Source of the DNA: Gramella sp. Hel_I_59
GTDB taxonomy: Bacteria; Bacteroidota; Bacteroidia; Flavobacteriales; Flavobacteriaceae
DNA: 64,000 nucleotides
Assembly: GCF_006714895.1 (NCBI RefSeq)
Contig: NZ_VFME01000001.1
Location: 186,001 to 250,000 of the forward strand
Direction of reading: 5' to 3'
Shown: piece by piece, positions 34,455 to 43,008 of the stretch
Layout of the letters: each line of letters starts with the position of its first letter
Position numbering within the stretch: position 1 is the first letter of the stretch
Notes under the pieces: model-generated
Seen by the model: only the letters and a program-made list of their open reading frames with translations
What the model was told of the DNA's origin: nothing
Database searches by the model: none
Translations under genes and position numbers: made by a program

Positions 34455-37097
34455 CTATTTCATCTCTTTTAAAATATCCAACAATTCTCCAACAGTTCTG
34501 GCTCCATCTAATTTATCAGATTTAAATACCATAAAATAACGGTAATCATTTCCGGCTTTACTAGCCCAATAACTCCCTAATCTTATCTTCTGCTTACTAT
34601 CTGAACCATCTAAATGATCTCCTTTGGTTTCAATGAGGACCGTTTTGCCATCTTTCATTTTTACTATAAAATCTGGATAATGATTGATAAAACCATTTAG
34701 CAATAAACCTTTTCCACGTTCTAAATTTCGGTGCCAGTATAAAACACTATCAAGGTTCGCAACTTCATTTATCACCTCCCTTTCAAAAGAATTCATTTCT
34801 CCTTCTTCTACATAAAGATTTTTGGTTATTCCTTTTTGGGTGTTCTTTGGCTGAATACGATTCCTAAAGTTGAAATATGGTTCGCAAACTACCGTTCCTT
34901 TATCCAATAGCTTTTCGAATTGATCTTCGGCATAATCCTCTGCAAGTGCATTGATTTTACCCTTAATTACCGAACTATAGTGAACAATGTGTTGACGTAT
35001 TTCCGCTATTTTTTCTGTAGATAGCGGACTTAGTATCTTATGTATGTAACTCTCTAGCTGTGGCTGAGAAATAGTATCTATTTTTTTGATTGTGGCAGCT
35101 ATTTGTTTTGACAGTTGATTTATCTGCCCATCAGGTGTAAGTGTAGCAATATAATTAGAGAATTGCTCTCTTACGTGATTCTCAACGTGCTTAAATTCTG
35201 GGGTAAATTCATTCTCCCTACCTTCAACTAGATCAATTGCAGCCATTTTAGAGGCTGTTCTCGTTAAGTCAATCTTGGTATCTTCTTCGTTAAGATCAAA
35301 ACCTTTTAGTAATAATCCTTTTGTTAAAGGTTCTAATTGCTCTACTTGCAAAAGGTTAGGTGTTGTTTTTATGTGGAAAGTTGGAATGGCCACTTCTTTT
35401 GCCTGCTCTTTGAAGGCTTCTTTGATTGGAAATGTTTTTACTACGTCTTTCAATTCTGTTGGAGTTTGTGTGTCGTCTTGTTCGAATTCTTCAACTTCCT
35501 TTTCATATGCTGCTCCAGTTTCCCTGGTCACACTAAGTATATCTTCTAAACGTTGTTTACTCTCAGGCGTATCTTCAATAGACTTAACTTTTTCAGGATT
35601 AATTTTCAGCTCAGTCTTTGGCTCGTCAGAATTGGAGTCATCATTATCCTTACCTTCTCCAAACAGACCTCCTAATAATGGCTTCTTGTCATCGTCAATT
35701 TTTTGATCGTTTATTTGTGCATCTTTTACACGATAATCTTTTGCGCTAAAACCAGATTTATTTAATCCTGCAACAATTTTATCGAGTGTATTCATAAAGT
35801 CATTGGACGAAGTGAATACATAGGAATAATTAAGCAATTCATCTTTATGAGCGGAAACGTAAGGCAAACGTAAAACTCTACCCAGAATCTGCTCTACGTC
35901 AATAGAGGAAGATTTATTCGCCAGAGATGCGAGGATATAAGCAAAAGGGCAATCCCATCCTTCTTTCAAGGCGTTCACTGTAATGATATATCGTACTTCA
36001 CAATCCCGACTTAGCAATTCTTCATTTTTAATTTCGTCTATATTTGCGGTTTTGATACGAATATGAGCTTCTGGGATACCTATATCAATTAGATTCTCCT
36101 TTATTTTCTCAAAAGTGATGTTATCATTTGCAGCTTTAGGCTGTGCCTGAAATAAGACAATTGGCCTAATATATTTTCCACCTTCCTGCTCTTGTTTTTT
36201 TGCTTTAGCTTCCAGGGTTTTTTGCATCTGGATAGCACTATTAATAACTTCATCTGTGTCCTGATGATTGTAAACAATAACTGGCAGTTTTACCATATTG
36301 TTTTTTTTCAGCTTGTGAGCATCAACAAAACTTATGATATTACTCTTATTTCTTGGTGTGGCCGTAAGGTCAAAAACGAAACTAGGATTGATATTTTTAA
36401 GCATATCAATTCGTAGATCTGCTTCAAAATTGTGGCTTTCATCTATAATGATTACCGGGTTTAAATAAGCGATTACCTGAATCAAAGCTGTATCATCTAC
36501 ATCCTGAAGGTTTGCTTTAAGATCTCGAAAATGATTAACAAACTCTGCAAGGTTTTCATTCTCTCGGTACGCTCTCGGTTTTCCTTTCCGTACCGTTTCT
36601 ACAAAAGATTGTACACTCAGCACCAAAATACTCAGTTGTTCCTTTACTTCGGTAGGATTAAAGCCTTGACCAAATAACAAGGCTTCTTTATCATAAACTT
36701 CTACTGTGCTACCAAAATGTGAATCTATCTTTTGACGATATGGATGCGAAGGATTTTTTAAGTTTTTGTAAGTCTGCTTTAGGATGGTGTCAGACGGTAC
36801 AAACCAAACTACTACTTTAGGTTTTTCTGCCGGGAAATGATTAAAAATAGGCTTTAACGCATTACATGCAATAAAAGTTTTACCTCCGGCTGTGGGCACT
36901 TTTACAGTAACCCGTGGTACTCCTGTGATAGAATTATCATAGGGCTGTAGATAATCATTTTCTAAATTATGTATTGCAAAACCTTTGTTTTCCCATAGGT
37001 TAGAAAAAGCTTTGCTTATATGATTGGTTTTATCAACTTCTTCTAAGTAAAGAATCAAGTCATTAATTACTTCCTGTTGGTATTTCTTTAATTCCAT
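34455..37097 (-). CDS. res: Type III restriction endonuclease subunit Res
   Basis: An 880-residue SF2 helicase-nuclease. Walker A 'PTAGGKT' at 68-74, DEAH-like box 'IIDESHN' near 219, 'LTATPRN' near 240, the late helicase motif 'EQILGRVLRLPY' near 410, and a C-terminal PD-(D/E)xK nuclease: 'HYPDFIVKM' near 807 and 'LIETKGDHLDG' near 822. It cuts unmethylated DNA after ATP-driven translocation, together with Mod. It starts two bases after mod ends, so the pair is co-translated. All key motifs are intact, so the gene should be active. Confidence 0.93.
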   Translation of the reverse strand: MELKKYQQEVINDLILYLEEVDKTNHISKAFSNLWENKGFAIHNLENDYLQPYDNSITGVPRVTVKVPTAGGKTFIACNALKPIFNHFPAEKPKVVVWFVPSDTILKQTYKNLKNPSHPYRQKIDSHFGSTVEVYDKEALLFGQGFNPTEVKEQLSILVLSVQSFVETVRKGKPRAYRENENLAEFVNHFRDLKANLQDVDDTALIQVIAYLNPVIIIDESHNFEADLRIDMLKNINPSFVFDLTATPRNKSNIISFVDAHKLKKNNMVKLPVIVYNHQDTDEVINSAIQMQKTLEAKAKKQEQEGGKYIRPIVLFQAQPKAANDNITFEKIKENLIDIGIPEAHIRIKTANIDEIKNEELLSRDCEVRYIITVNALKEGWDCPFAYILASLANKSSSIDVEQILGRVLRLPYVSAHKDELLNYSYVFTSSNDFMNTLDKIVAGLNKSGFSAKDYRVKDAQINDQKIDDDKKPLLGGLFGEGKDNDDSNSDEPKTELKINPEKVKSIEDTPESKQRLEDILSVTRETGAAYEKEVEEFEQDDTQTPTELKDVVKTFPIKEAFKEQAKEVAIPTFHIKTTPNLLQVEQLEPLTKGLLLKGFDLNEEDTKIDLTRTASKMAAIDLVEGRENEFTPEFKHVENHVREQFSNYIATLTPDGQINQLSKQIAATIKKIDTISQPQLESYIHKILSPLSTEKIAEIRQHIVHYSSVIKGKINALAEDYAEDQFEKLLDKGTVVCEPYFNFRNRIQPKNTQKGITKNLYVEEGEMNSFEREVINEVANLDSVLYWHRNLERGKGLLLNGFINHYPDFIVKMKDGKTVLIETKGDHLDGSDSKQKIRLGSYWASKAGNDYRYFMVFKSDKLDGARTVGELLDILKEMK

Positions 37098-37099
37098 GC

Positions 37100-38692
37100 T
37101 TAGAAACGTTTAATATCTCTAGGGATCTTTTTAAATATGATGTTCTTGTTGAGCATATAGTCTGGATCTAGCAAACAGGTGTCTGCATAAATAATATATT
37201 GCTCTTGCTTTTCTGCCACGATATTGAGCGAGTCCAGATCTAAGGTAGTAAGCCGTTCTTTCTCGTAATAAAAATAATAACCGGTATCCTGGTAATTATC
37301 CAGTAAATATTTGGCTTCTTCGCTACGTTCTCTTTCTAAATGCTGTTTAGTCTCCGAATAAAAGATATAATTCCTAATTTTTTCTTCTGCTACATCCTCA
37401 TTTAAGTTATGGTCCTTTTTGAAAATAGGTTTTCCTAATTCATAAAAATCAAAGGAACCACCAGTTCCTTCTACCTCATTTTTAACTTTGCCGTAACCTT
37501 TAATGACTTTTTTTACTCGTTCGGAAGTAATACTATCTGCATAATCTTCCATTTCAACAAGTATAAATTTTCTGTTACCACTATCTTTTTTGTTCAGGTT
37601 TAAAACAGCATTAGCAGTAGTTGCAGAGCCGGCGAATGAATCAAGAATAATATCGTTTTTTTGCGTTGCAATACCTATTATTCTTTCTATTAGCCGAGTT
37701 GGTTTGGGTGTTTCAAAAGCTGTTTGAGTGCCAAAAAAAGCTCTTATTTCTTTTCGAGACTCGTCTGTGTGACCAACTTCATCACTTGGCCACCAAGTCC
37801 AAGGAACTATTCCAGGTACTTCAGATAAATATCTTATAACACTTGGCTGAGCATCACCTTTTTTACCAAAATAAATTTTACCCTCCTTTTTTAATTGAAG
37901 AAAATTTTCTTCGAGAGTGCTCCAACACCTTCCTTCAGGAGGAACATGTATTGAGCCATCTGGCCCTTCTATTTCATACATCTGATTTGGTCTAAATCCT
38001 TGTGCTGTCATTGGAATCGTTCTCCATCTTCCTCTAGGGTCATTCGTTGGATTTCTATAGATTTTCGCTTGTTTTTCAGTTAAGGGAAGTCTATTTCTAT
38101 TCGCCTTAAAATAATCGGGGTTTTTTGAATAAACAAAGATATACTCGTGAGCATCTCCTATAGAACCTCTGTTTTCTCTAGAATATCGCTTTTGCCAAAC
38201 ATTACAAGCAATAAAATTTTTCTTACCAAAAATTTCGTCTAAGACAAGTTTCAAATGATGACCAGAATTATCATCTATAGAAATCCAAATTGAACCTGTG
38301 CTAGATAATAGTTTACTTAATAATTTAAGACGTGGGTAAAGCATACATAACCATTTATCCTGACGGGTGAAATCTTCATCTTCTTTACCAACTACTTCAC
38401 CTAACCATTTTTGTATTTTAGGATGCTTTACATTATCATTGTAAACCCACAACTCATTACCTGTATTATAAGGAGGGTCAATGTAGATACAATCAACCTT
38501 ACCTTCATATTCGGGCAATAAACTTTTTAGAGCTTCCAAATTATCCCCTTGAATAATTTTATTCCCGCTATTGGACTCCTTTGTTTGCTCTCCTTTTTCA
38601 GTATAGCCGTATTTGTGTTCCAGAATTCTAAAAGGTACATCCTGGTGGTGGTTCACTACCTTTTCTTTACCTATCCAATTGAGTGTTGGCAT
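37100..38692 (-). CDS. mod: Type III DNA methyltransferase subunit Mod
   Basis: A 530-residue beta-class N6-adenine methyltransferase. Motif IV 'IDPPYNTGNELW' stands near residue 72 and the AdoMet motif I 'LDSFAGSATTANAV' near 354, the order of the beta class. The stretch between is the target-recognition region, which sets site specificity for both Mod and Res. It lies between the DUF4268 gene (17 bases upstream) and res. No simple repeat of the kind used for phase variation was seen in the gene. The recognition sequence cannot be predicted from this. Confidence 0.92.
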   Translation of the reverse strand: MPTLNWIGKEKVVNHHQDVPFRILEHKYGYTEKGEQTKESNSGNKIIQGDNLEALKSLLPEYEGKVDCIYIDPPYNTGNELWVYNDNVKHPKIQKWLGEVVGKEDEDFTRQDKWLCMLYPRLKLLSKLLSSTGSIWISIDDNSGHHLKLVLDEIFGKKNFIACNVWQKRYSRENRGSIGDAHEYIFVYSKNPDYFKANRNRLPLTEKQAKIYRNPTNDPRGRWRTIPMTAQGFRPNQMYEIEGPDGSIHVPPEGRCWSTLEENFLQLKKEGKIYFGKKGDAQPSVIRYLSEVPGIVPWTWWPSDEVGHTDESRKEIRAFFGTQTAFETPKPTRLIERIIGIATQKNDIILDSFAGSATTANAVLNLNKKDSGNRKFILVEMEDYADSITSERVKKVIKGYGKVKNEVEGTGGSFDFYELGKPIFKKDHNLNEDVAEEKIRNYIFYSETKQHLERERSEEAKYLLDNYQDTGYYFYYEKERLTTLDLDSLNIVAEKQEQYIIYADTCLLDPDYMLNKNIIFKKIPRDIKRF

Positions 38693-38709
38693 ATTGTTTT
38701 TATCTTTTT

Positions 38710-39837
38710 TTAAAGATTTTGATTTCTTTTAGCGTAAACATTTAATTTCTGGATAGGCTCTTTAAAAGCATTTTCCATTCTAACGGAAACGTCTACTAAA
38801 AACTCGTTCATGGTTGGCCAATCACTTTCTTCAAAATAACTTAGCCCGTCATATTGATATTTAATTCTACACGTAACATTTTCATCCATTCGCTCCCAAG
38901 ATAATTCAGCACCAAATTCTTCTTCAATTTTATCTTTCATAGTATAAATAAAATCGAATAATTTCTTGTTTTCTTCCTTATTTCCCCGGTTCAAGGTTAT
39001 TTCGCTTCTACAATAATTACTAGTAACAACTAGGTTCAAGCTAACACCACTCATGCCAATACCTTTGGCAATCCAGCTTTCTTTGGTGGGGTTGTTATTA
39101 GAAAATAAATTGTTTTGTAAATTGCTGTAATTAATGAAATTCTCCCAGAATTTTAATCGTACATGATGTCGGTTTTTTAAGGTTTCCTGAACCTCAATTT
39201 CTTCCTGTGCCTTTGTAGAAATACTAATCGCAAAATCTTCAGTTTCCTTAGTAGGCAATATCTGCTCTAGATTTAAAAAAAGCTGATCATCATATGCAAA
39301 GGGTGTAACCTTAAAACATTGAAGTCGAATCTTAAAATTTAATAACCAAAGAACTGAAGAAGTTACTTCTTTTCTAAACTTAGCAGCAACTAGAATTAGC
39401 CTTTGGGAATTCAACCCTTGATTTAATACGATTTCGCTAATATCTCTTCCCTCAAAAAAATCGCTAAGTTTATCTTGAGCTATGGCAGAAGTACCTAAAT
39501 AATCCTGATACACCTTAATAATATCCTGTTTTGTAAGGCTGGCGCAATAAGAAGCATATTTAATGGCTTGCCAGGTTACATCTTTACCAGAATCATCTAA
39601 TTTGTTTTCTATTACAACAACGTTTCCTAGTTTATCTAGTGCAAGTAGATCTAATCTTTCATTAGTCTCTTTGAAACCACAAAATTCCTTTTGAATAATT
39701 AATAATTCTTCACCAAGCGAGGAAGGGTCATTAGCAATCCATTCTTGTAGATGATCTCTTTCTCGAAACTTTAACTCTGAAAATGTTTTTTGTTTAAGCT
39801 TGGTAATTCTATTGCTTTCTTTATCAATTAAGTACAT
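38710..39837 (-). CDS. DUF4268-domain protein with nuclease-like N-terminus
   Basis: A 375-residue protein. Residues about 50-100 resemble a PD-(D/E)xK nuclease core of the NucS/DUF91 type: 'ERLDLLALD' near 62 and 'VVIENKLDD' near 75, followed by the helix 'WQAIKYASYCASL'. The C-terminal third ('FWENFINYSN' to 'WPTMNEFLVDVSVRMENAF') matches DUF4268. It is the first gene of the run DUF4268-mod-res with a 17-base gap, so it should be expressed with the methylase. It could be an accessory nuclease or a sensor for modified DNA; neither is shown. Confidence 0.7.
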   Translation of the reverse strand: MYLIDKESNRITKLKQKTFSELKFRERDHLQEWIANDPSSLGEELLIIQKEFCGFKETNERLDLLALDKLGNVVVIENKLDDSGKDVTWQAIKYASYCASLTKQDIIKVYQDYLGTSAIAQDKLSDFFEGRDISEIVLNQGLNSQRLILVAAKFRKEVTSSVLWLLNFKIRLQCFKVTPFAYDDQLFLNLEQILPTKETEDFAISISTKAQEEIEVQETLKNRHHVRLKFWENFINYSNLQNNLFSNNNPTKESWIAKGIGMSGVSLNLVVTSNYCRSEITLNRGNKEENKKLFDFIYTMKDKIEEEFGAELSWERMDENVTCRIKYQYDGLSYFEESDWPTMNEFLVDVSVRMENAFKEPIQKLNVYAKRNQNL

Positions 39838-39975
39838 GATATTCGGAAAATTGCTAAGTGGTTAGATTCTGTAAGCTAAAAATAGCAATCTTTTTAGTCT
39901 AAACCATTTCTGAAAGAAAAATGTACCCTTGCAATTGTAAACTAGATATCTGCCTCCTTCTTTCCGGCAATTAAT

Positions 39976-40575
39976 CTATCTTCTTTTGTACCGTACTTTC
40001 CCATTTTCGATAATCGCCAAAACTTCTGATCCATCTTTAGATAGTACAAAATCATCTGTTCTTTCCTGACGTGTTTGGAGTCTAGGATTAAAAAACGAAA
40101 AAGTGGTTTCTGCTTTTTTTACAAGGAGTTCATTTTCATCCTTATCTTCATATTTAGCCAATGTTATAGATTTTTGTTTTTCTACCTCTTTTAGCGCAGC
40201 CTGGGCTTTTTCAAGACCTCTTTGATTCATTTCACTAATAGACTTGTTGGCTGCTATTTTTGCAAGGTTATCAATATTGGAATCATCCAGTGATTCGTTT
40301 TCCTCCACAGCACTATCGATATTCAATCGAAAATTGTCTATCGAGTTTTGAGCTTTTTCTATTTCTGATTGATACCTTTCCTTCCAAATACTAATGCTGT
40401 CTGCTACTACAACATCTTTAATTTCTATTTGCGAAACTTCAATCTTTAAATCGGTTTTAACTCCTTTAGCATCTTCTTGCAGGAAGTTGACAATTGCCTG
40501 TTTTTGAGCATCTGTATTTTGTTGGCTATTACAAGCCATCATAGTAATAAGTAAAAATGGTAAAGCTTTCTTCAT
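39976..40575 (-). CDS. Unknown lipoprotein with coiled-coil region
   Basis: A 199-residue protein with a lipobox ('ITMMAC') and a Gln/Asn-rich start. Residues about 65-145 are rich in Glu, Lys, Ala and Ser, with heptad-like spacing suggesting a coiled coil ('NQRGLEKAQAALKEVEKQK'). No family was recognised. It sits six bases after the 131-residue gene, so the two probably form an operon. Its location in a mobile element between restriction and mobilization genes could mean surface exclusion or entry exclusion, but nothing in the sequence proves this. Confidence 0.6.
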   Translation of the reverse strand: MKKALPFLLITMMACNSQQNTDAQKQAIVNFLQEDAKGVKTDLKIEVSQIEIKDVVVADSISIWKERYQSEIEKAQNSIDNFRLNIDSAVEENESLDDSNIDNLAKIAANKSISEMNQRGLEKAQAALKEVEKQKSITLAKYEDKDENELLVKKAETTFSFFNPRLQTRQERTDDFVLSKDGSEVLAIIENGKVRYKRR

Positions 40576-40581
40576 GATATT

Positions 40582-40977
40582 TTATTTAGGTTGGTCAATA
40601 AGATCTTTCTTTATGAGTGCCGAAATATATTTCAGTTCTGACTTATCGAGATTTGAAGCATAAAGCTTCTCCGAAATGGTGTTTATCTCAATATCTTCTT
40701 TGTACTCGCTAGGAATAGGATTGGGATATTTAAGTATGAAGTCTTTCAGATCATAATTGAAAGTGGATTGACCTTTGCCATTTGCAGTGTCTTTAAAGTC
40801 CCATATACCATCGAGGTAAAACTTTTGTATTATATTTTTTACCTGGGTATATTCATATTCGTTTAAACCAGAGAATAAAAAACTTTCAGCAATTTCTGGC
40901 TCGTCATGGTACTTTGCAAGAGTTTTTAAAATTTCGACTTCTTCAAAACTGTAATTTAAATGTGCTAACTGATTCAT
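40582..40977 (-). CDS. Unknown 131-residue protein
   Basis: A small soluble protein with predicted helices and acidic composition ('EEVEILKTLAKYHDEPEIAESFLFSG' split across residues 11-36). It has no signal peptide or recognisable motif; a winged-helix-like fold is possible from the pattern 'FYLDGIWDFKD' and 'LKYISALIKKDLI'. It lies directly after a structured non-coding region and just before the lipoprotein gene. The clean start and absence of stops across the frame support it as a gene; function is unknown. Confidence 0.55.
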   Translation of the reverse strand: MNQLAHLNYSFEEVEILKTLAKYHDEPEIAESFLFSGLNEYEYTQVKNIIQKFYLDGIWDFKDTANGKGQSTFNYDLKDFILKYPNPIPSEYKEDIEINTISEKLYASNLDKSELKYISALIKKDLIDQPK

Positions 40978-41051
40978 AGGCTTATTTTAAAGATTAAGTA
41001 GCCTTTGATCGTGAAGTTCAAGCATAAAAAAGCGTGGAACTGCAACATGTC

Positions 41052-41165
41052 GGTACCAGAGGTATCGCCAGACACCCATCCACCAAACAAGAGCAGCCCA
41101 CGCCGAAACGTGGGCGCCTTGCTTTGATTGAGGTGGATATAAAAAACTGGCGATTTCCTAGTACC
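41052..41165 (-). ncRNA. Nested inverted repeat, possible structured RNA or transfer site
   Basis: Four stems nest within 114 bases: GGTAC/GTACC outermost, then ATCGCCAG/CTGGCGAT (8 perfect), ATCCACC/GGTGGAT (7 perfect), and GCCCACG/CGTGGGC with a CCGAAA loop. This is GC-rich in a very AT-rich surround. It lies in the leader of the 131-residue gene and downstream of the relaxase gene. I recognise no known RNA family. It may be an RNA gene, a leader structure, or a DNA site such as a single-strand origin. The strand is a guess. Confidence 0.45.
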
Positions 41166-41475
41166 AAAATCAAAAGCTAAACGCTTAAGAATTTTATTTT
41201 ATAAAAAATATATTTTTTATTCTATAATTTATGTTTTTATAATTTTTAAATCTAAAATCTATTGTTCTAAGGTTTTCTATTAATCTTAGTAACCAAAATT
41301 GAATTTTTATTGGTTTAATGCTTTTGTTCTATAAGATATAAAAAACCTATTAGGGTACTACACTAATATGGTTTTGCAATAAAACCATAAGATCACAAAA
41401 TAACATTATTGCTTTAGAATAATAGAATTTTGTAGCATTAAAAGCTTTAGGTTAATTTCGCACATTCATTAATAT
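41166..41475. other. Very AT-rich gap after relaxase gene
   Basis: No gene found. It contains a perfect palindrome with 9-bp arms (TATGGTTTT and AAAACCATA around GCAAT) at 41367-41389. This lacks a following T-run on the minus strand and may be a protein-binding site rather than a terminator. Confidence 0.4.
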
Positions 41476-42384
41476 TTATCTTTTAGGTCCCTTAAAACCT
41501 CTTTTTATCACATTTTCTTGCTTATTAAGTCTTTTGATGTCATCTATTTTTTTGATAAGTAGGTCTTTTTCTCGAGGAGAACCATTCTTTAAAATATATT
41601 GATTATCAAATTTTTCAATGGCGGATCTTCTATAATTGAAAAGAGTATCAAAAGATTTTTCATTCTTATTGATCCATTTCATACGATCAAAACCTACTTG
41701 ATAAGAGTTTCCTCCTATACTTCGGTGGGTAGATCTTTCTTTGGTAGTAGGTGTTAGTTTTAATCGTTGAGTTTGATCTTTGCGACTTACAATAATATGA
41801 GCATGAGAATTAAGTCCAGGTTTATAATCTCCTGAATTATATAAACCTTGCTTAACTTCTTCATCAGTACCTTTGAATTTTCTAAAGTGTTCGATTTTAG
41901 CGTAATACACGAGATCATTCCCTGTCAGCAATCCTTTATTTTGCCTGTTGAAATTCTCGGCGTAATTATCCATGATTTCTCTAATATAATTTTTCAAAAG
42001 ATGATTGTATTTTCCATACTCGCTATTACTAAGCTGCCAGACGTTATCAATATTTTTCTTTTCAGTAGCCAGGGAAATAATATGTTGTAATTCTGATTGA
42101 CTAAAACTTATCGTTGGTGCAAAGTACTTCGCATCAGTTTTCCCAAGTTTTTTAATATTGTAGTCAATACTTTCAATTACCTCAATTGGGCTTATGTCTG
42201 CTTTTCTATGATTAAAAAAATCTTGCTTTCTGTTTTCGAGTAAAGTGATTTCCTTTAAACTATTCTTTGTATTGATTGTCGCCTCTAACTCCTGGTTTTC
42301 TTTATCGAGATAATTAACCAATAAGGCGCAACTTCCCGTATTTTTGGCTCCAAGCGTACTATGTGGTTTACTTATAGGCATCAA
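41476..42384 (-). CDS. mobB: MobB-type relaxase (DUF5712-like)
   Basis: A 302-residue protein with the histidine motif 'NSHAHIIVSRKDQTQRLKL' near residue 195, which in relaxases binds the metal at the active site, followed by 'THRSIGGNSYQVGFDRMKW'. N-terminal 'SKPHSTLGAKNTGSCALLVNYL' is typical of the Bacteroidota DUF5712/MobB group. It nicks the transfer origin and leads single-stranded DNA into a helper's conjugation pore. It overlaps its upstream partner by four bases (ATGA), so the two are translated together. Confidence 0.8.
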   Translation of the reverse strand: MMPISKPHSTLGAKNTGSCALLVNYLDKENQELEATINTKNSLKEITLLENRKQDFFNHRKADISPIEVIESIDYNIKKLGKTDAKYFAPTISFSQSELQHIISLATEKKNIDNVWQLSNSEYGKYNHLLKNYIREIMDNYAENFNRQNKGLLTGNDLVYYAKIEHFRKFKGTDEEVKQGLYNSGDYKPGLNSHAHIIVSRKDQTQRLKLTPTTKERSTHRSIGGNSYQVGFDRMKWINKNEKSFDTLFNYRRSAIEKFDNQYILKNGSPREKDLLIKKIDDIKRLNKQENVIKRGFKGPKR

Positions 42385-42845
42385 TCAAAAATGTTGTTGA
42401 TTTTAGATAATATACCGGACTTGTTTCTAGCATCAATTAACTGAGCAATAGCTATAACTGCCTTTCGTTGCTTCTTAACTTCTGCTAATGTTGTATTGGC
42501 CCTTTCTTGTTCATAACGATCTATCCTACTAAGTTCTTCTATTAAAATCTTGTAAGAATTTTGAATCTCGTGTTTTTGCTCCTGAGAATAATCATACACC
42601 TCTTGGCGCAATGGTTTTAAAATATCCCTTTCCTGTATTCTAATAAAGGATATTAATCTCTTATCCAATTCTCTAACTGCCTTAGAAGGATTTTCATTCT
42701 TTGAATCCAGAGGATTAATGCCTGTTTTCTTAAAATACGTTATCATCTCTTCCACCAATTTGTAATAACTATATCCAAATGCCTCTGATAGTTTCGCAAG
42801 TTCTTTATGGTGGTATGCTGAAATTAAGATACTTTTTTTTGCCAT
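42381..42845 (-). CDS. BfmA/BtgA-like mobilization protein
   Basis: A 154-residue basic protein. The first 40 residues ('KSILISAYHHKELAKLSEAFG') resemble the ribbon-helix-helix start of Bacteroides BfmA/BtgA accessory proteins, followed by long helices suited to coiled-coil pairing ('RELDKRLISFIRIQERDILKPL' in two parts). It likely binds the transfer origin and helps the relaxase. It is the first gene of the mob pair, and the gap before it contains a strong hairpin that is a transfer-origin candidate. Confidence 0.75.
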   Translation of the reverse strand: MAKKSILISAYHHKELAKLSEAFGYSYYKLVEEMITYFKKTGINPLDSKNENPSKAVRELDKRLISFIRIQERDILKPLRQEVYDYSQEQKHEIQNSYKILIEELSRIDRYEQERANTTLAEVKKQRKAVIAIAQLIDARNKSGILSKINNIFD

Positions 42846-42966
42846 TTTAATAGTTTTTAGTACTGATAATCAATTAGATACATCTGTTAATATATTTTTT
42901 GTATAATCTTATATAATCGTATAATATTAGTCTATCCCAGCAATAGTAAGGGATTGAGCCTCGCAG

Positions 42967-43007
42967 AGCAAGTTGAAAATAGGGGCTCTGCCCCTGTTCA
43001 ACTTGCT
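42967..43007. repeat. Nested hairpin beside mob genes, transfer-origin or terminator candidate
   Basis: Outer arms AGCAAGTTGAA/TTCAACTTGCT are perfect over 11 bp, and an inner AGGGGC/GCCCCT stem closes on TCT. It lies one base after the primase stop and about 120 bases before the mob genes, reading minus. It may end the primase transcript, though no T-run follows, or be part of oriT together with the adjoining 'CCTTACTATTGCTGGG'. Confidence 0.5.
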
Positions 43008-43008
43008 A

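Noticed and set aside
35275..35706. A 143-codon frame opposite the Res gene
   Set aside because: Ser/Phe/Cys-rich composition of an antisense frame, and it lies wholly inside a well-supported gene.
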